Source of the DNA: Firmicutes bacterium UBA2116
Lineage (GTDB): Bacteria > Bacillota > Clostridia > Tissierellales > Sedimentibacteraceae
Reading direction: 5' to 3'
Length of the DNA stretch: 64,000 bases
Assembly (NCBI GenBank): GCA_002331025.1
Contig: DCYG01000005.1
Location: 1-64,000, forward strand
Every line of letters starts with the position of its first letter. The first letter of the stretch is position 1. Made by a program: the position numbers and the translations under genes. Under the pieces are notes generated by a model, which searched no databases, was not told where the DNA came from, and saw only the letters and a list, made by a program, of their open reading frames with translations. Below are positions 1-9,342 of this stretch, piece by piece.

Positions 1-100
1 GACGGGCAACCGGAGCGTATTCAGACATACGCGAGGATTGACCGGATGAACGGCAACGACGCAGGGGGAGTTTTTCAGCAGCCTGAGGATTTTAAGTTTT
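1..100. repeat. GC-rich structured element at window edge
   Basis: This GC-rich patch precedes a very AT-rich stretch. It contains a perfect 6-bp hairpin (GCGTAT 15-20 with ATACGC 27-32) and ends with TTTTTCAGCAGCCTGAGG. The reverse complement of TTTTTCAGCARCC recurs near 42991-43003. The patch resembles non-coding dispersed repeats that I remember from clostridial intergenic regions, but it is cut by the window edge, so no family is claimed. No ORF was recognised in it. Confidence 0.35.
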
Positions 101-256
101 TTACTTAAAATCCTTATTTAATTATCATAAAATTCAAATTAGTTAATATTAATTATTAATATCTTTTACTCTCAAGTTTAATTTTTTTTATATGAACTAT
201 TGAAATTTCAATTAAATTGTTAAACATTTAATTATTTTAATTTTCAAATTTATGTA

Positions 257-285
257 TTTACAAAAGTAAAATTTTGTATTATAAT
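257..285 (+). promoter_or_regulatory. Predicted sigma-A promoter of the NSS transporter
   Basis: A -35 TTTACA at 257-262 and a perfect -10 TATAAT at 280-285 are separated by exactly 17 nt. The transcript would start near 292 and carry a leader of about 125 nt before the transporter start at 416. Apart from this promoter and the leader, the 100-415 interval is AT-rich with no recognisable gene. Confidence 0.6.
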
Positions 286-415
286 AATTTATCAGTGTTT
301 ACGTTTTCATGTATTTTTTAATAGGGAGGATAGCATTTTTATTAATTTGATATGCGTGATACTGAAATATTTTATTTGGAATAATATTTATGGAAAGGAA
401 GGGTAGGTATATTTA

Positions 416-1822
416 ATGGAAAATAATCAAAGAGAGAAATGGGGATCCAAGCTTGGATTTATACTGGCGGCAGCTGGTTCGGCAGTAGGTCTTGGCAACA
501 TTTGGAGATTCCCGTATTTAACAGGTTCAAACGGCGGAGGAGCATTCCTAATTATTTATTTAGTATGTACGTTTTTATTACTAAGTATTATGATAGCAGA
601 GCTTGTACTAGGTAGAAATACCGGTCTTGCAGCAGTAGGAGCATTTAAATCTGCTGATAAAAGATGGACATTTACCGGTGTTTTAGGTGTTGTTAGTGCA
701 TTCTTTATAATGGGTTTCTATCCTGTAGTTGGAGGATGGTCTGCAGCTTATATTTTAAAAACTGTTACAGGCTTATTGGGTGATGCAAGTGCAATTGAGG
801 GAGTTTTTGGTGCTTTCATTTCTGACCCGGTTCAACCGCTTATTTGGACCGTAATATTCCTTTTGCTAAACGTAGTTATAGTTGCTAAAGGTATTTCCGG
901 CGGTATTGAAAAGGCTTCAAAAGTATTGATGCCTACACTGTTTATATTATTTGTTGTTATTGCTGCAAGAAATCTTATGTTGCCGGGAGCATTTGCAGGA
1001 ATAGAATTCTTATTTAAGCCTGATTGGTCCTTAGTAACAGGTCAAACATTCTTAGCTGCTTTGGGTCAGGCATTTTTCTCGTTGAGCTTAGGTATGGGAT
1101 GTATGATTACATATGGTAGTTACCTTGATAAAAAAGAATCTCTTCCGGGTAGTGCGGTTACAGTAACTTTTATGGATACAGGTTGTGCTTTATTGGCAGG
1201 AATTGCTATATTCCCGGCATTATTTGCATACGGATTCGAACCGACAGCCGGTCCTGGATTGGTATTTATAGTATTACCGACTGTTTTCGCTGAAATGGGA
1301 ACAATAGGTATATTTATTTCATTGGTGTTCTTCATTGCATTTACAGTTGCGGCATTAACTTCATCAGTTTCATTATTAGAGGTTGTTGTAGCATACTTGA
1401 TAGACGAAAGAAAGATGACAAGAAAGAAAGCTGTTTATGGAACTGCAGCAGTTATGTTAGTATTGTGCGTTCTATCATCATTATCAATGGGAGCATTGTC
1501 CGGAGTTAAGCTATTAGGAGTAGGATTCTTTGATTTCTTCGATATTCTTACTGATAAGATATTCTTGGCAATCGGAGGCTTGTTAATAGCTGTATACACC
1601 GGTTGGTTCGTTAAGAGAGAAGACCTTGAAAAAGAATTTACAAATGGCGGAACTACAACATTCAAATTGTTTGGTCTTTGGTATAATGTGGTTAAATACG
1701 TAGCACCATTAGCTATTGCTATTGTTGCTGTAGTTGGTATTATGGCTATTGAACAAACAGGCTTAATGATATTCGGACTTGCTTTGATAGCTGTGTTAGC
1801 TATTTTCTCTAAGAAACTATAA
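416..1822 (+). CDS. Sodium-dependent transporter, NSS/SNF family
   Basis: This is a 468-aa polytopic membrane protein of the neurotransmitter:sodium symporter family, which imports amino acids or related solutes with Na+. The N-terminus has the family hallmark around residues 20-34 (GSAVGLGNIWRFPYL), the unwound part of TM1 that binds substrate and Na+. A second unwound segment of the family (TM6) fits the GQAFFSLSLGMGCMITYGS region. Hydrophobic segments fill the rest, consistent with 11-12 helices. An AG-rich ribosome-binding site (GGAAAGGAAGG) precedes the ATG. It is monocistronic, between a good promoter and a bidirectional terminator. The substrate cannot be read from sequence; bacterial relatives transport Trp, Tyr, Met or Ala. 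No small MetS-like partner follows it. Confidence 0.93.
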   Translation: MENNQREKWGSKLGFILAAAGSAVGLGNIWRFPYLTGSNGGGAFLIIYLVCTFLLLSIMIAELVLGRNTGLAAVGAFKSADKRWTFTGVLGVVSAFFIMGFYPVVGGWSAAYILKTVTGLLGDASAIEGVFGAFISDPVQPLIWTVIFLLLNVVIVAKGISGGIEKASKVLMPTLFILFVVIAARNLMLPGAFAGIEFLFKPDWSLVTGQTFLAALGQAFFSLSLGMGCMITYGSYLDKKESLPGSAVTVTFMDTGCALLAGIAIFPALFAYGFEPTAGPGLVFIVLPTVFAEMGTIGIFISLVFFIAFTVAALTSSVSLLEVVVAYLIDERKMTRKKAVYGTAAVMLVLCVLSSLSMGALSGVKLLGVGFFDFFDILTDKIFLAIGGLLIAVYTGWFVKREDLEKEFTNGGTTTFKLFGLWYNVVKYVAPLAIAIVAVVGIMAIEQTGLMIFGLALIAVLAIFSKKL

Positions 1823-1888
1823 TTATATTCTTATATAGTCAGGATATAAATTCTTAACATTGAATAAGGGTATTAAAAAAATATCAAT

Positions 1889-1924
1889 ATGGGCGATTAA
1901 GAGATTTTAAGCTTAATCGCCCAT
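1889..1924. terminator. Bidirectional terminator between convergent genes
   Basis: A perfect 13-bp stem (ATGGGCGATTAAG 1889-1901 with its complement 1912-1924) encloses a 10-nt loop. It lies between the plus-strand NSS gene and the minus-strand DUF2512 gene. The A-run at 1874-1882 gives a U-run for minus-strand transcripts; the plus-strand U-tract is weaker. Confidence 0.75.
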
Positions 1925-1941
1925 AGTTATAAATGAATCTT

Positions 1942-2322
1942 TTATTCTAATGGTGGTTCCCTGTGAAATTCATTTGGTTCAACTTTTTCATCCTTTATTA
2001 AATAAACATGAAAGAAATATTCGCATGTTCCGATTATGGCTGCGAAAATAATTAATCCTGTTGCACTGGTTATAAAATTGTATGAAAACATATCAAATAA
2101 ATAAGCTGTTGCTGCTGCTAAGATACCGTCTCCAACTGCCGCGATAACATTACCCATGGACGGAAATATTACTAAATCTCCTAATGCATAGTTGAGAACA
2201 GTTCCTGCTATAGCAACCATTAATACCATTTCAAAAGAATTAACGTCAATTATGATAAAGGACACCCATGAGGCAACCAGTGTTATTAAAAACTTAGCTA
2301 ATAGGACAAGTGTTGTTCTCAT
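1942..2322 (-). CDS. DUF2512 (YndM-like) membrane protein
   Basis: This 126-aa protein has four hydrophobic segments covering about residues 5-25, 30-50, 60-80 and 85-110, followed by a charged tail (KDEKVEPNEFHREPPLE). Length, topology and the N-terminal helix layout match the DUF2512/YndM family of spore-forming Firmicutes. Its molecular function is unknown; in Bacillus relatives it is mostly reported as a small sporulation-associated membrane protein. It stands alone, convergent with the NSS transporter and divergent from the V-ATPase operon. The minus-strand start at 2322 has a GGAGAAAA ribosome-binding site just upstream. Confidence 0.75.
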   Translation of the reverse strand: MRTTLVLLAKFLITLVASWVSFIIIDVNSFEMVLMVAIAGTVLNYALGDLVIFPSMGNVIAAVGDGILAAATAYLFDMFSYNFITSATGLIIFAAIIGTCEYFFHVYLIKDEKVEPNEFHREPPLE

Positions 2323-2680
2323 ATTTTTCTCCTTATTTAGTTACATTATATGGTTACTGTTATTTTTAGCTATATTTAAAATAATATACATTGATTATCA
2401 TGGTAAGAGAAAATTCAAAAACTTATTTTACAGGCAAAAATTATCATTTATTTTATAAAAGTAAATATAATATTAACTCCTGATTTGAAAATGCGATATA
2501 AATTTAACAAAAAACGTTAAACAATTAACAAACATTAAAATTTTGTTAATATATTTGTGAGTCTTTCATCAAAAATAGAGATAACAAAAGGAATATTGAG
2601 GATTTTAGAGTAAATTACTCTTAATAATGTTTTTTCTTATAAATAGAGCATTATAATGTTAAATTATGTACATTCATTAT

Positions 2681-2709
2681 TTGAACTGAAATATAAAGGG
2701 TGTTATAAT
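2681..2709 (+). promoter_or_regulatory. Predicted sigma-A promoter of the V-ATPase operon
   Basis: A -35 TTGAAC (2681-2686) and -10 TATAAT (2704-2709) are 17 nt apart, with an extended -10 TG at 2701-2702. It lies about 38 nt before the TTG start of the first operon gene. The rest of the 2323-2680 interval is AT-rich and holds nothing else I recognise. Confidence 0.7.
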
Positions 2710-2746
2710 GTTGCCATATGCAAATTATTAGACAAGGAGTGATTGT

Positions 2747-3064
2747 TTGAAGGAGATAATTGATCAAATTATTGAAATTGATTCTTTAGCTTTTGACAAC
2801 AAGACAAAAAATGAACAATTATTGTTGAAAAAAAAGCAAGAATACGAAAAAACGATACAAGATTATCGAATTGAAAAGCTAAATGATGCTAAGAATAAGG
2901 CTCAGCAATTAGCAGAAGAGACAGAAAGCTTCATTCATGAGAATGAACTGGCTCAGGAATCAAAAATCCTTAAAATTTCTGAAGAAATAGAAAGACTATA
3001 CAAGAAATCAGAAAAGGATTTGGTTGAAAAAATATTTAACAAGTTATTTGTACTGGAGGGGTAA
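2747..3064 (+). CDS. V/A-type ATPase peripheral stalk subunit G/H
   Basis: This 105-aa protein is almost entirely charged and helical (long Lys/Glu-rich coiled coil across about residues 5-95), typical of the peripheral-stalk subunit called H, G or NtpF that pairs with subunit E. Its position as first gene of a complete V-ATPase operon supports this more than sequence does, since the family is poorly conserved. The start is TTG at 2747, preceded by AAGGAG at 2734-2739. Subunit C begins 2 nt after the stop. Confidence 0.75.
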   Translation: MKEIIDQIIEIDSLAFDNKTKNEQLLLKKKQEYEKTIQDYRIEKLNDAKNKAQQLAEETESFIHENELAQESKILKISEEIERLYKKSEKDLVEKIFNKLFVLEG

Positions 3065-3065
3065 T

Positions 3066-4103
3066 ATGAACCCTAACATGGCATATCATGCTTTGGAAAC
3101 AAAAATTGCAACAAAAAAAGGTCGCATATTAAATAATAAGGATTGGAAAAAGTATATTGAAAGCGACTCAGTGGAACATCTTGCTGAGTTACTGAAAAAT
3201 AATCCTGAAATAGGAAAGGTATTCAAAGATATCAATAACACTGAAAGTGAAAGAGTAAACTTAGAAACAGTACTGAGCAGCTTAAGGAAATTTGAAATTG
3301 AAAATTTACTCCATTATTTATCCGGAGATTACAAGGAATTTTTAAAAGCATTTCTTATTGAAGAGGATATAAAGGACTTAAGCTTAATTTTAAGAAAGCT
3401 GTCACGAGGAGATTCCTTAGATGGTATCAAGGAAGGGTTTATTCATTCTAAGTTATTTACTTGCTTGGACTTTGAAGAAATATTGACTGCCAGGAATATT
3501 GAACAATTAATAAAGAAATTAAAGGGCTCGATTTTCTACAATGGAATAAAAAATATGTCAAATACGGATGTTATAAACCGGGAGTTTCACTTTGAAATGA
3601 AATTATATTCAGTATTATATAAATCTCTGCTGGAAAGAGCCGAAAAGCTGGATCGTAATGACTCCAAGACCGCTAAGGATATTGTAGGTCTTAGAATTGA
3701 TTTGCTGAATATCCAGTGGATTTACAGAGCCATAAAATATTATAACATTTCATCACATGAAATATATTTTTACAGCTTAGAAGGCGGCAATGTATTAAAC
3801 GATGATGAAATAAGAAATCTTTGTTATTCAAAATCATTTGACGAATTTAAATTATTGGTAAATGATTATTTCAAATATGACCTTTTTAAAGATTTAAAGG
3901 ATACAGATATTGATATAAATGTCGTAGTAGACGCTTATATGTTTAACTATCTTAAAAATAAAAATTATAAAAATATCGGGATAGTTATATCCTTCATATA
4001 CCTGTTGGATAGTGTAATAAATGATTTGACATCTATTACTGAAGGAGTTCAATATCAAGTTCCTAAAGAAAAACTGAAAGAATATTTAGCATACAAGATA
4101 TGA
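3066..4103 (+). CDS. atpC: V/A-type ATPase subunit C
   Basis: This 345-aa soluble subunit sits between the membrane ring and the central stalk (AC39/subunit d family). The protein is alpha-helical with no membrane segments, and its C-terminal PKEKLKEYLAYKI resembles family ends. I place the start at the ATG at 3066 (MNPNMAYHA), right after the stop of the preceding gene and with GGAGGGG just upstream. An open frame extends to 3024, but that part only overlaps the previous gene. Its length matches the 320-350 aa usual for the family. Confidence 0.9.
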   Translation: MNPNMAYHALETKIATKKGRILNNKDWKKYIESDSVEHLAELLKNNPEIGKVFKDINNTESERVNLETVLSSLRKFEIENLLHYLSGDYKEFLKAFLIEEDIKDLSLILRKLSRGDSLDGIKEGFIHSKLFTCLDFEEILTARNIEQLIKKLKGSIFYNGIKNMSNTDVINREFHFEMKLYSVLYKSLLERAEKLDRNDSKTAKDIVGLRIDLLNIQWIYRAIKYYNISSHEIYFYSLEGGNVLNDDEIRNLCYSKSFDEFKLLVNDYFKYDLFKDLKDTDIDINVVVDAYMFNYLKNKNYKNIGIVISFIYLLDSVINDLTSITEGVQYQVPKEKLKEYLAYKI

Positions 4104-4122
4104 GAAAGGGAGGAGGCATTAG

Positions 4123-6108
4123 ATGGCTATAGAAAAAATGGTTCTTTTAAAAGTAATCGGTTCATTAGATAACATGCATTCAATTTTAAAAGAACTTATA
4201 TTTTGCGAAAATGCGCATTTAAATTTAAATGTGGAAAACAGCAGTGCATATAACAATTTTTTAGCTGTTCATCAATATGAATCAGAAATAATCGGTTCTC
4301 CTATTTACAATATTGTTGATCCTGATAACATTCACAACAGCTGCAGCAATTGCTTAAGCTCTGTAGAGGAATTAAGTGAAGGATTAAATATCAAGTTATA
4401 TGTAGACAAAGAACTGTTGCTTGAAAGTGATTACAGTTTTGAAGATGCAAAAAAGGATTTAGCGATTATTCAATTATCTATTGGCGGCAGAGTAAGAGAA
4501 ATTAAAAGTAAGCAAGATAAGATTGATGAGCTTATTGAGTTAAGAAACAAAGTCAAAAGTATTGTTGACAAGGATGTTGATTTCAGTAAAATATCTGATT
4601 TGAATTATTTTGAATATGAAATCGGCTCTTTTGCAACTGAAAACAAATCAAGGTTAAAGAAGAACTATGAAAATTTAAGTGCAATAGTATTAAAAATAGG
4701 TTATATAGCTGATTCAAACGATGACTTGTATATGATTATATATCCGAAACAATTTAAAGAGGAAACAGATAATCTTCTTAAATCACTTAATTGGAACAAA
4801 CTGGTCATTCCGGACGAATATTCGGGCACAGCTTCAGATATACTTCAGCAAATGGATGCAAAAATCGTGAAGTATAAAGAGGAAATAGACTGCTTGACAA
4901 GCTCAATAGAAAATGAAAAAAATAAAAATTCTGAATTACTCTTGAAAATTTACAACGTTTTCAGGCTGGAAGATAAAATTGCAGAGTTAGAGCAGAAAGC
5001 TGATTTTGGTAATAATTCATTTGCCATAGATGTATGGGTCAGAGAAAGCGATAAGGAAGATATAGAAAATGCAATTGCACGTTCATCGAACAAATATAAA
5101 ATTTCAGCTACAAAACGGGAAGATTTAGGAGACGATGTAGTAGCTCCAACCAAGTTAAAAAATAACTGGTTCTCAAAACCGTTTGAGATGATAGTAAATA
5201 TGTATGGATTACCTGCATACGAAGAGCTTGATCCAACACCCTTTGTTTCAATAACATTCTGTTTAGCATTTGGAATAATGTTCGGTGACATAGGACAAGG
5301 TTTTATTTATGTATTAGCAGGTTTATTATTGCGTAAGAAGATGGAAGCACCTGCAGGTCTGGCTATCAGATTAGGTGTGAGTTCAATGATTTTCGGCTGT
5401 GTTTACGGAAGTTTGTTCGGTTTGGAACAACATGAACTTCCATGGCTTCCAAGCTTAATTGAAGGCGGACCATTAAGTACGGACAATATACCAATGATTC
5501 TCGTTGCGGGTGTTGTATTTGGTATTATTGTATTAACCGCATCCTATATTTTCGGTATAATTAATTCATTGAAAAATGGCGATATAGAAGAAGGGATATT
5601 TGGCAGAAACGGTATTGTTGGCTATGTCTTCTTTATTAGCTTCATACTTACAATTGTTGCCTTAATTAAAATAATAAATATACCAATGAGTATTCCGTTA
5701 ACAATTCTTTTATTGAGCTTAATAGTTTTAATATTAAAAGAACCTATAACCAACTTAGTTTTAAAACAAAGACCTTTATTCCATCATGGTGCAGGAGCTT
5801 ATCTGACTGAAAGCATATTTGAAGCAGTAGAAACTATATTAGGTACTTTAAGTAACTCTATATCCTTCGTGCGTGTAGGAGCTTTTGCATTGAACCATGC
5901 GGGTTTATTTTTGGCATTTTTAGTTATATCAAGAATGATGCCTAACATGTTTTTGCAAATATTTATATTAATAATTGGGAATATACTGATTCTTACACTT
6001 GAAGGATTAGTTGTGTTGATTCAGAGCCTTCGTCTGCATTATTATGAAATGTTCGGAAAATATTTCAAAGGCGGCGGAGTAGCGTTTAGACCAATTAAAT
6101 TAAACTAG
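4123..6108 (+). CDS. atpI: V/A-type ATPase subunit I (a-subunit)
   Basis: This 661-aa stator subunit has a soluble N-terminal half (about residues 1-350, with coiled-coil stretches near 90-150 and 250-290) and a C-terminal membrane half with about seven to eight helices. It forms the ion half-channels facing the K ring. The loops GIMFGDIGQG (about 380) and FHHGAGAYLTESIFEA precede SFVRVGAFALNHAG; the Arg in SFVRVGAF is the family's essential channel arginine. Spacing of 19 nt to subunit C and a GGGAGGAGG ribosome-binding site support the ATG at 4123. Length is usual for the family. Confidence 0.95.
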   Translation: MAIEKMVLLKVIGSLDNMHSILKELIFCENAHLNLNVENSSAYNNFLAVHQYESEIIGSPIYNIVDPDNIHNSCSNCLSSVEELSEGLNIKLYVDKELLLESDYSFEDAKKDLAIIQLSIGGRVREIKSKQDKIDELIELRNKVKSIVDKDVDFSKISDLNYFEYEIGSFATENKSRLKKNYENLSAIVLKIGYIADSNDDLYMIIYPKQFKEETDNLLKSLNWNKLVIPDEYSGTASDILQQMDAKIVKYKEEIDCLTSSIENEKNKNSELLLKIYNVFRLEDKIAELEQKADFGNNSFAIDVWVRESDKEDIENAIARSSNKYKISATKREDLGDDVVAPTKLKNNWFSKPFEMIVNMYGLPAYEELDPTPFVSITFCLAFGIMFGDIGQGFIYVLAGLLLRKKMEAPAGLAIRLGVSSMIFGCVYGSLFGLEQHELPWLPSLIEGGPLSTDNIPMILVAGVVFGIIVLTASYIFGIINSLKNGDIEEGIFGRNGIVGYVFFISFILTIVALIKIINIPMSIPLTILLLSLIVLILKEPITNLVLKQRPLFHHGAGAYLTESIFEAVETILGTLSNSISFVRVGAFALNHAGLFLAFLVISRMMPNMFLQIFILIIGNILILTLEGLVVLIQSLRLHYYEMFGKYFKGGGVAFRPIKLN

Positions 6109-6146
6109 ATAAAAATATTTAATAATTAAAAAGGAGAATAAAAATC

Positions 6147-6593
6147 ATGCAAATTATATCTTTAATTTTAGCAGCAGCAGTTTCAATAGGAACAATAGTT
6201 TATGGTTATAAGGCAATGAAAAATGGTAAAAAAGGAAGTATAAAAAAAGCAATTTTAACGACTGTATCAGCTTTTATGTTAGTTATGTCCGGTGTTATAA
6301 TATCAACAATTTTCGGTGGAAACGTATTGGCTGAAACGGCAGCTCCGGCAGCAGATGCCGCATCAAAGGCTGGTATTTCATTAGGAGAAGGTTTTAAATA
6401 TTTAGCAGCAGCTTTATCAACAGGTATAGCGACAGTAGCAACAGGTATAGCGGTAGGATCAGTTGGTTCATCAGCTATCGGCGCAATTTCAGAAGATCCG
6501 TCATTACTTGGTAAGACATTAATTTTCGTTGGTATGGCAGAAGGTATTGCTATTTACGGTATGATTATATCAATCTTAATCCTGTTCGTTTAA
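6147..6593 (+). CDS. atpK: V/A-type ATPase rotor ring subunit K
   Basis: This 148-aa proteolipid forms the rotor ring. Two N-terminal hydrophobic helices (about 1-24 and 34-60) are followed by an Ala-rich linker and then a canonical c-type hairpin: a Gly/Ala helix (about 80-110) and a helix with the ion-binding Glu in MAEGIAIYG (about 130). Only the second hairpin carries an obvious conserved acidic residue, so the first seems diverged or replaced. The Na+ versus H+ choice cannot be settled by eye: the classic Gln of Na+ K subunits is not apparent, but Ser/Thr ligands are plausible. A strong AAGGAG ribosome-binding site fits the need for many copies. Confidence 0.92.
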   Translation: MQIISLILAAAVSIGTIVYGYKAMKNGKKGSIKKAILTTVSAFMLVMSGVIISTIFGGNVLAETAAPAADAASKAGISLGEGFKYLAAALSTGIATVATGIAVGSVGSSAIGAISEDPSLLGKTLIFVGMAEGIAIYGMIISILILFV

Positions 6594-6615
6594 TATTAAT
6601 GAAAAGAGATGAAAT

Positions 6616-6924
6616 ATGAAATCATTTTTAATAAGTGATAACAGAGATACATGGGTTGGACTAAGATTAGTCGGTATTGATGGTGTCATTGTCAAAGACA
6701 GAGAAAATGCATTGAAAGAAATGAAGGATGCTGTGAAGAATCAGGAAATCGGAATTTTGATTCTTACTGAAAAGATTGTTGATATGATTAAAGAAGAATA
6801 TTATGAGTATAAATTAAGATCCAAAACTCCTTTGATCATAGAAATTCCTGATAGACACGGCTCTATCAGAGAATATAATGCCATAAAAAATTATATAAGA
6901 GATTCGGTTGGCATTCATATATAG
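6616..6924 (+). CDS. atpF: V/A-type ATPase subunit F
   Basis: This 102-aa small central-stalk subunit has a Rossmann-like alternation (a DGVIVKD strand, then IGILILTEKIVDMI) and the C-terminal IEIPDRHGSI motif typical of V-type subunit F. It binds subunit D in the rotor shaft. It begins 22 nt after subunit K and ends 9 nt before subunit E, inside the operon. Confidence 0.92.
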   Translation: MKSFLISDNRDTWVGLRLVGIDGVIVKDRENALKEMKDAVKNQEIGILILTEKIVDMIKEEYYEYKLRSKTPLIIEIPDRHGSIREYNAIKNYIRDSVGIHI

Positions 6925-6933
6925 AGGTGATTT

Positions 6934-7569
6934 ATGATTACAATAGAAGAAAAAATCAAACTTTTTTACAAGCTTCTTACTCAATCAATGGATATTCATT
7001 TAGCTGAAGATTTGAAAGAAACAGAAGACAATTATAAGTATAAAATCCAAAGATTGAAATCCGTTGCCGACAAGGAAGCAAAAGATATAGAAGAAAAGGC
7101 AGTTCAAAGAGTTGAAGTTAGACGTGCAGAAAGCTTAAGTAAATCAAAAGTAATCATAAAAAAAGATATTATGGCATTAAAAGAAAAATATTATGTAATT
7201 TTTATGGATAAATTCAATGAAAAATTAGCAGAATTTGTTCAATCTAAAGAGTATAAATCTTATTTGTCAAATATAATATCAAGAGTTGTTACTGAGATTA
7301 AAAGCTTTGGAAGCTGCGATTTATTAATATATATGTCTAAAAATGATATCGATAAATACAGTGATTTTGTTAAAGCGGAAATAAACAAAGAAATTAGCTT
7401 CAATGTAAGCTTCAAATCAAATCCGGATATAATCGGAGGTTTGATAGCTGAAATAAAAGAAAAAAATATTAAAATAGATTCATCTATAGACGCGGTTGTC
7501 GAGGATAATAAGATGTATATTATGCAGACAATATTTGAAGCATTAGAGGTAGGTGATTATAATGGCTAA
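6934..7569 (+). CDS. atpE: V/A-type ATPase subunit E
   Basis: This 211-aa peripheral-stalk subunit has a long charged N-terminal helix (about 1-100, rich in Lys, Glu and Arg) and a globular C-terminal domain with the family-like segment NPDIIGGLIAEI near residue 165. It partners with the first gene of the operon to form the stator stalk. The end overlaps the start of subunit A by 8 nt, suggesting translational coupling. Confidence 0.9.
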   Translation: MITIEEKIKLFYKLLTQSMDIHLAEDLKETEDNYKYKIQRLKSVADKEAKDIEEKAVQRVEVRRAESLSKSKVIIKKDIMALKEKYYVIFMDKFNEKLAEFVQSKEYKSYLSNIISRVVTEIKSFGSCDLLIYMSKNDIDKYSDFVKAEINKEISFNVSFKSNPDIIGGLIAEIKEKNIKIDSSIDAVVEDNKMYIMQTIFEALEVGDYNG

Positions 7570-9331
7570 TATTGAAGGAATAGTCAGTTCAATAAACGGA
7601 CCTGTTGTTAAAGGTCTCAACATGGGCTCATTTAAGGTTCATGAGATGGTTACGGTAGGTAAACAAAAGTTAATAGGTGAAGTCGTTTCAATAGAAGGAA
7701 GCATAGCCACCGTACAGGTTTATGAGGAAACTGAAGGATTGAAAGCAGGAGAAATTATTTATTCTACAGGGACTCCGTTATCAGTTACCTTAGGACCGGG
7801 TATGATAGGCAATATTTTTGACGGAATTCAAAGACCGCTGGAAAGAATTCAAGGTATGAGCAAGGATTTCATACCTGAAGGAATAGGCTTGATATCTATT
7901 GATGAAAATAAAAAATGGGATGTAACTGTTACAGTAAAGGCCGGCGATAAATTAAATGCGGGCGATGTGTATGCAACAGTTCAGGAAACTCATAGAATCC
8001 TTCACAAGGCCATGGTTCCCTACAATGTAAAAGGAACCGTAACAGAAGTTAAAAACAACGGTGAATATACTTTAAACGATACAATTGTTGTTTTAGAAAA
8101 AGATAATAAGGAAACAGTAGATTTAACATTATGTACAAAATGGCCTGTCAGAAGGCAAAGACCGATAAAGGAAAGATTGCCGATTTACAAGCCGTTAATT
8201 ACCGGTCAAAGAGTTATAGACAGCTTTTACCCAATAGCAAAGGGCGGTACAATCGGACTTCCCGGTGGTTTTGGAACAGGAAAAACTGTTACCCAGCATC
8301 AATTGGCAAAATGGAGCGACGCCGATATAATTGTATACATCGGCTGCGGAGAACGCGGAAACGAAATGACGGATGTTTTGGAAGAATTCCCTAAACTTAT
8401 AGACCCCCGTACAAACAGACCGTTGATGGAAAGAACCGTGCTTATTGCCAATACTTCAAATATGCCGGTTGCGGCACGTGAAGCAAGTATCTATACAGGT
8501 ATTACGATGGCTGAATATTACAGAGATATGGGATACGATGTTGCCATAATGGCGGATTCCACATCGAGATGGGCAGAGGCACTACGAGAAATCTCGGGAC
8601 GACTTGAAGAAATGCCTGCAGAAGAAGGATACCCTGCGTATCTGCCTTCAAGATTAGCGGAATTCTATGAAAGAGCCGGATGCGTTAAAACATTGAACGG
8701 ACAGGAAGCATCAATTACAATTATAGGTGCGGTATCCCCTCCGGGCGGCGATTTCTCAGAACCGGTAACCGAAAACACAAAAAGATTCGTAACCGGATTT
8801 CTGGCACTTGATAAAAAGCTTGCGTATGCAAGACATTATCCTGCTATAAACTATCTTACAAGCTATTCAGGCTACGTTGATATGTTAAGCGACTGGTATG
8901 ATCAAAATGTTTCATCCAATCTGCTTAACCTGAGACATAAAATGATAGTGCTTTTACAGGAGGATGAAAAGCTTAACGAAATAGTACAGCTTGTCGGTGA
9001 AGATGTGCTTCCGAACGATCAGGCATTGGTATTGGAAACCGCAAGAATGATTAAAAAAGGATTTTTACAGCAAAATGCTCTTCATTCTGAGGATTCCTAC
9101 GTTACCTTGGAAAAACAATACAAAATGCTTAAATGCATAGATACATTCTATGAAGAAGCTCTTCAATGTGTAAAAATAGGTATTCCTATATCTGTAATCA
9201 GAAAGGAAGCCGTAATTCAGGATATATTGAAGATTAAATATGACATTCCAAATGATAAATTAGAGTTATTGGATGTTTTAAATGAAAATATAATAAAAGC
9301 ATTTAATGACTTAAGACAAAAGTATGAATAG
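7562..9331 (+). CDS. atpA: V/A-type ATPase catalytic subunit A
   Basis: This 589-aa catalytic subunit hydrolyses or synthesises ATP. It has the N-terminal beta-barrel (IEGIVSSINGPVVKG), the bulge domain unique to A subunits (about 110-190), a Walker A GGFGTGKTVTQ near residue 232, GERGNEM, and ADSTSRWAEALREISGRLEE with the catalytic-site residues. I choose the ATG at 7562 rather than the GTG at 7553 because GAGGTAGGTG is well spaced from it and the protein then begins at the conserved barrel. It overlaps the end of subunit E. Confidence 0.97.
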   Translation: MANIEGIVSSINGPVVKGLNMGSFKVHEMVTVGKQKLIGEVVSIEGSIATVQVYEETEGLKAGEIIYSTGTPLSVTLGPGMIGNIFDGIQRPLERIQGMSKDFIPEGIGLISIDENKKWDVTVTVKAGDKLNAGDVYATVQETHRILHKAMVPYNVKGTVTEVKNNGEYTLNDTIVVLEKDNKETVDLTLCTKWPVRRQRPIKERLPIYKPLITGQRVIDSFYPIAKGGTIGLPGGFGTGKTVTQHQLAKWSDADIIVYIGCGERGNEMTDVLEEFPKLIDPRTNRPLMERTVLIANTSNMPVAAREASIYTGITMAEYYRDMGYDVAIMADSTSRWAEALREISGRLEEMPAEEGYPAYLPSRLAEFYERAGCVKTLNGQEASITIIGAVSPPGGDFSEPVTENTKRFVTGFLALDKKLAYARHYPAINYLTSYSGYVDMLSDWYDQNVSSNLLNLRHKMIVLLQEDEKLNEIVQLVGEDVLPNDQALVLETARMIKKGFLQQNALHSEDSYVTLEKQYKMLKCIDTFYEEALQCVKIGIPISVIRKEAVIQDILKIKYDIPNDKLELLDVLNENIIKAFNDLRQKYE

Positions 9332-9342
9332 GGAGTGTTTAG

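Noticed and set aside
335..411. Possible leader peptide from an ATT codon after GGGAGGAT in the NSS leader
   Set aside because: It would need a rare ATT start and encodes no recognisable peptide; the leader was left as non-coding.
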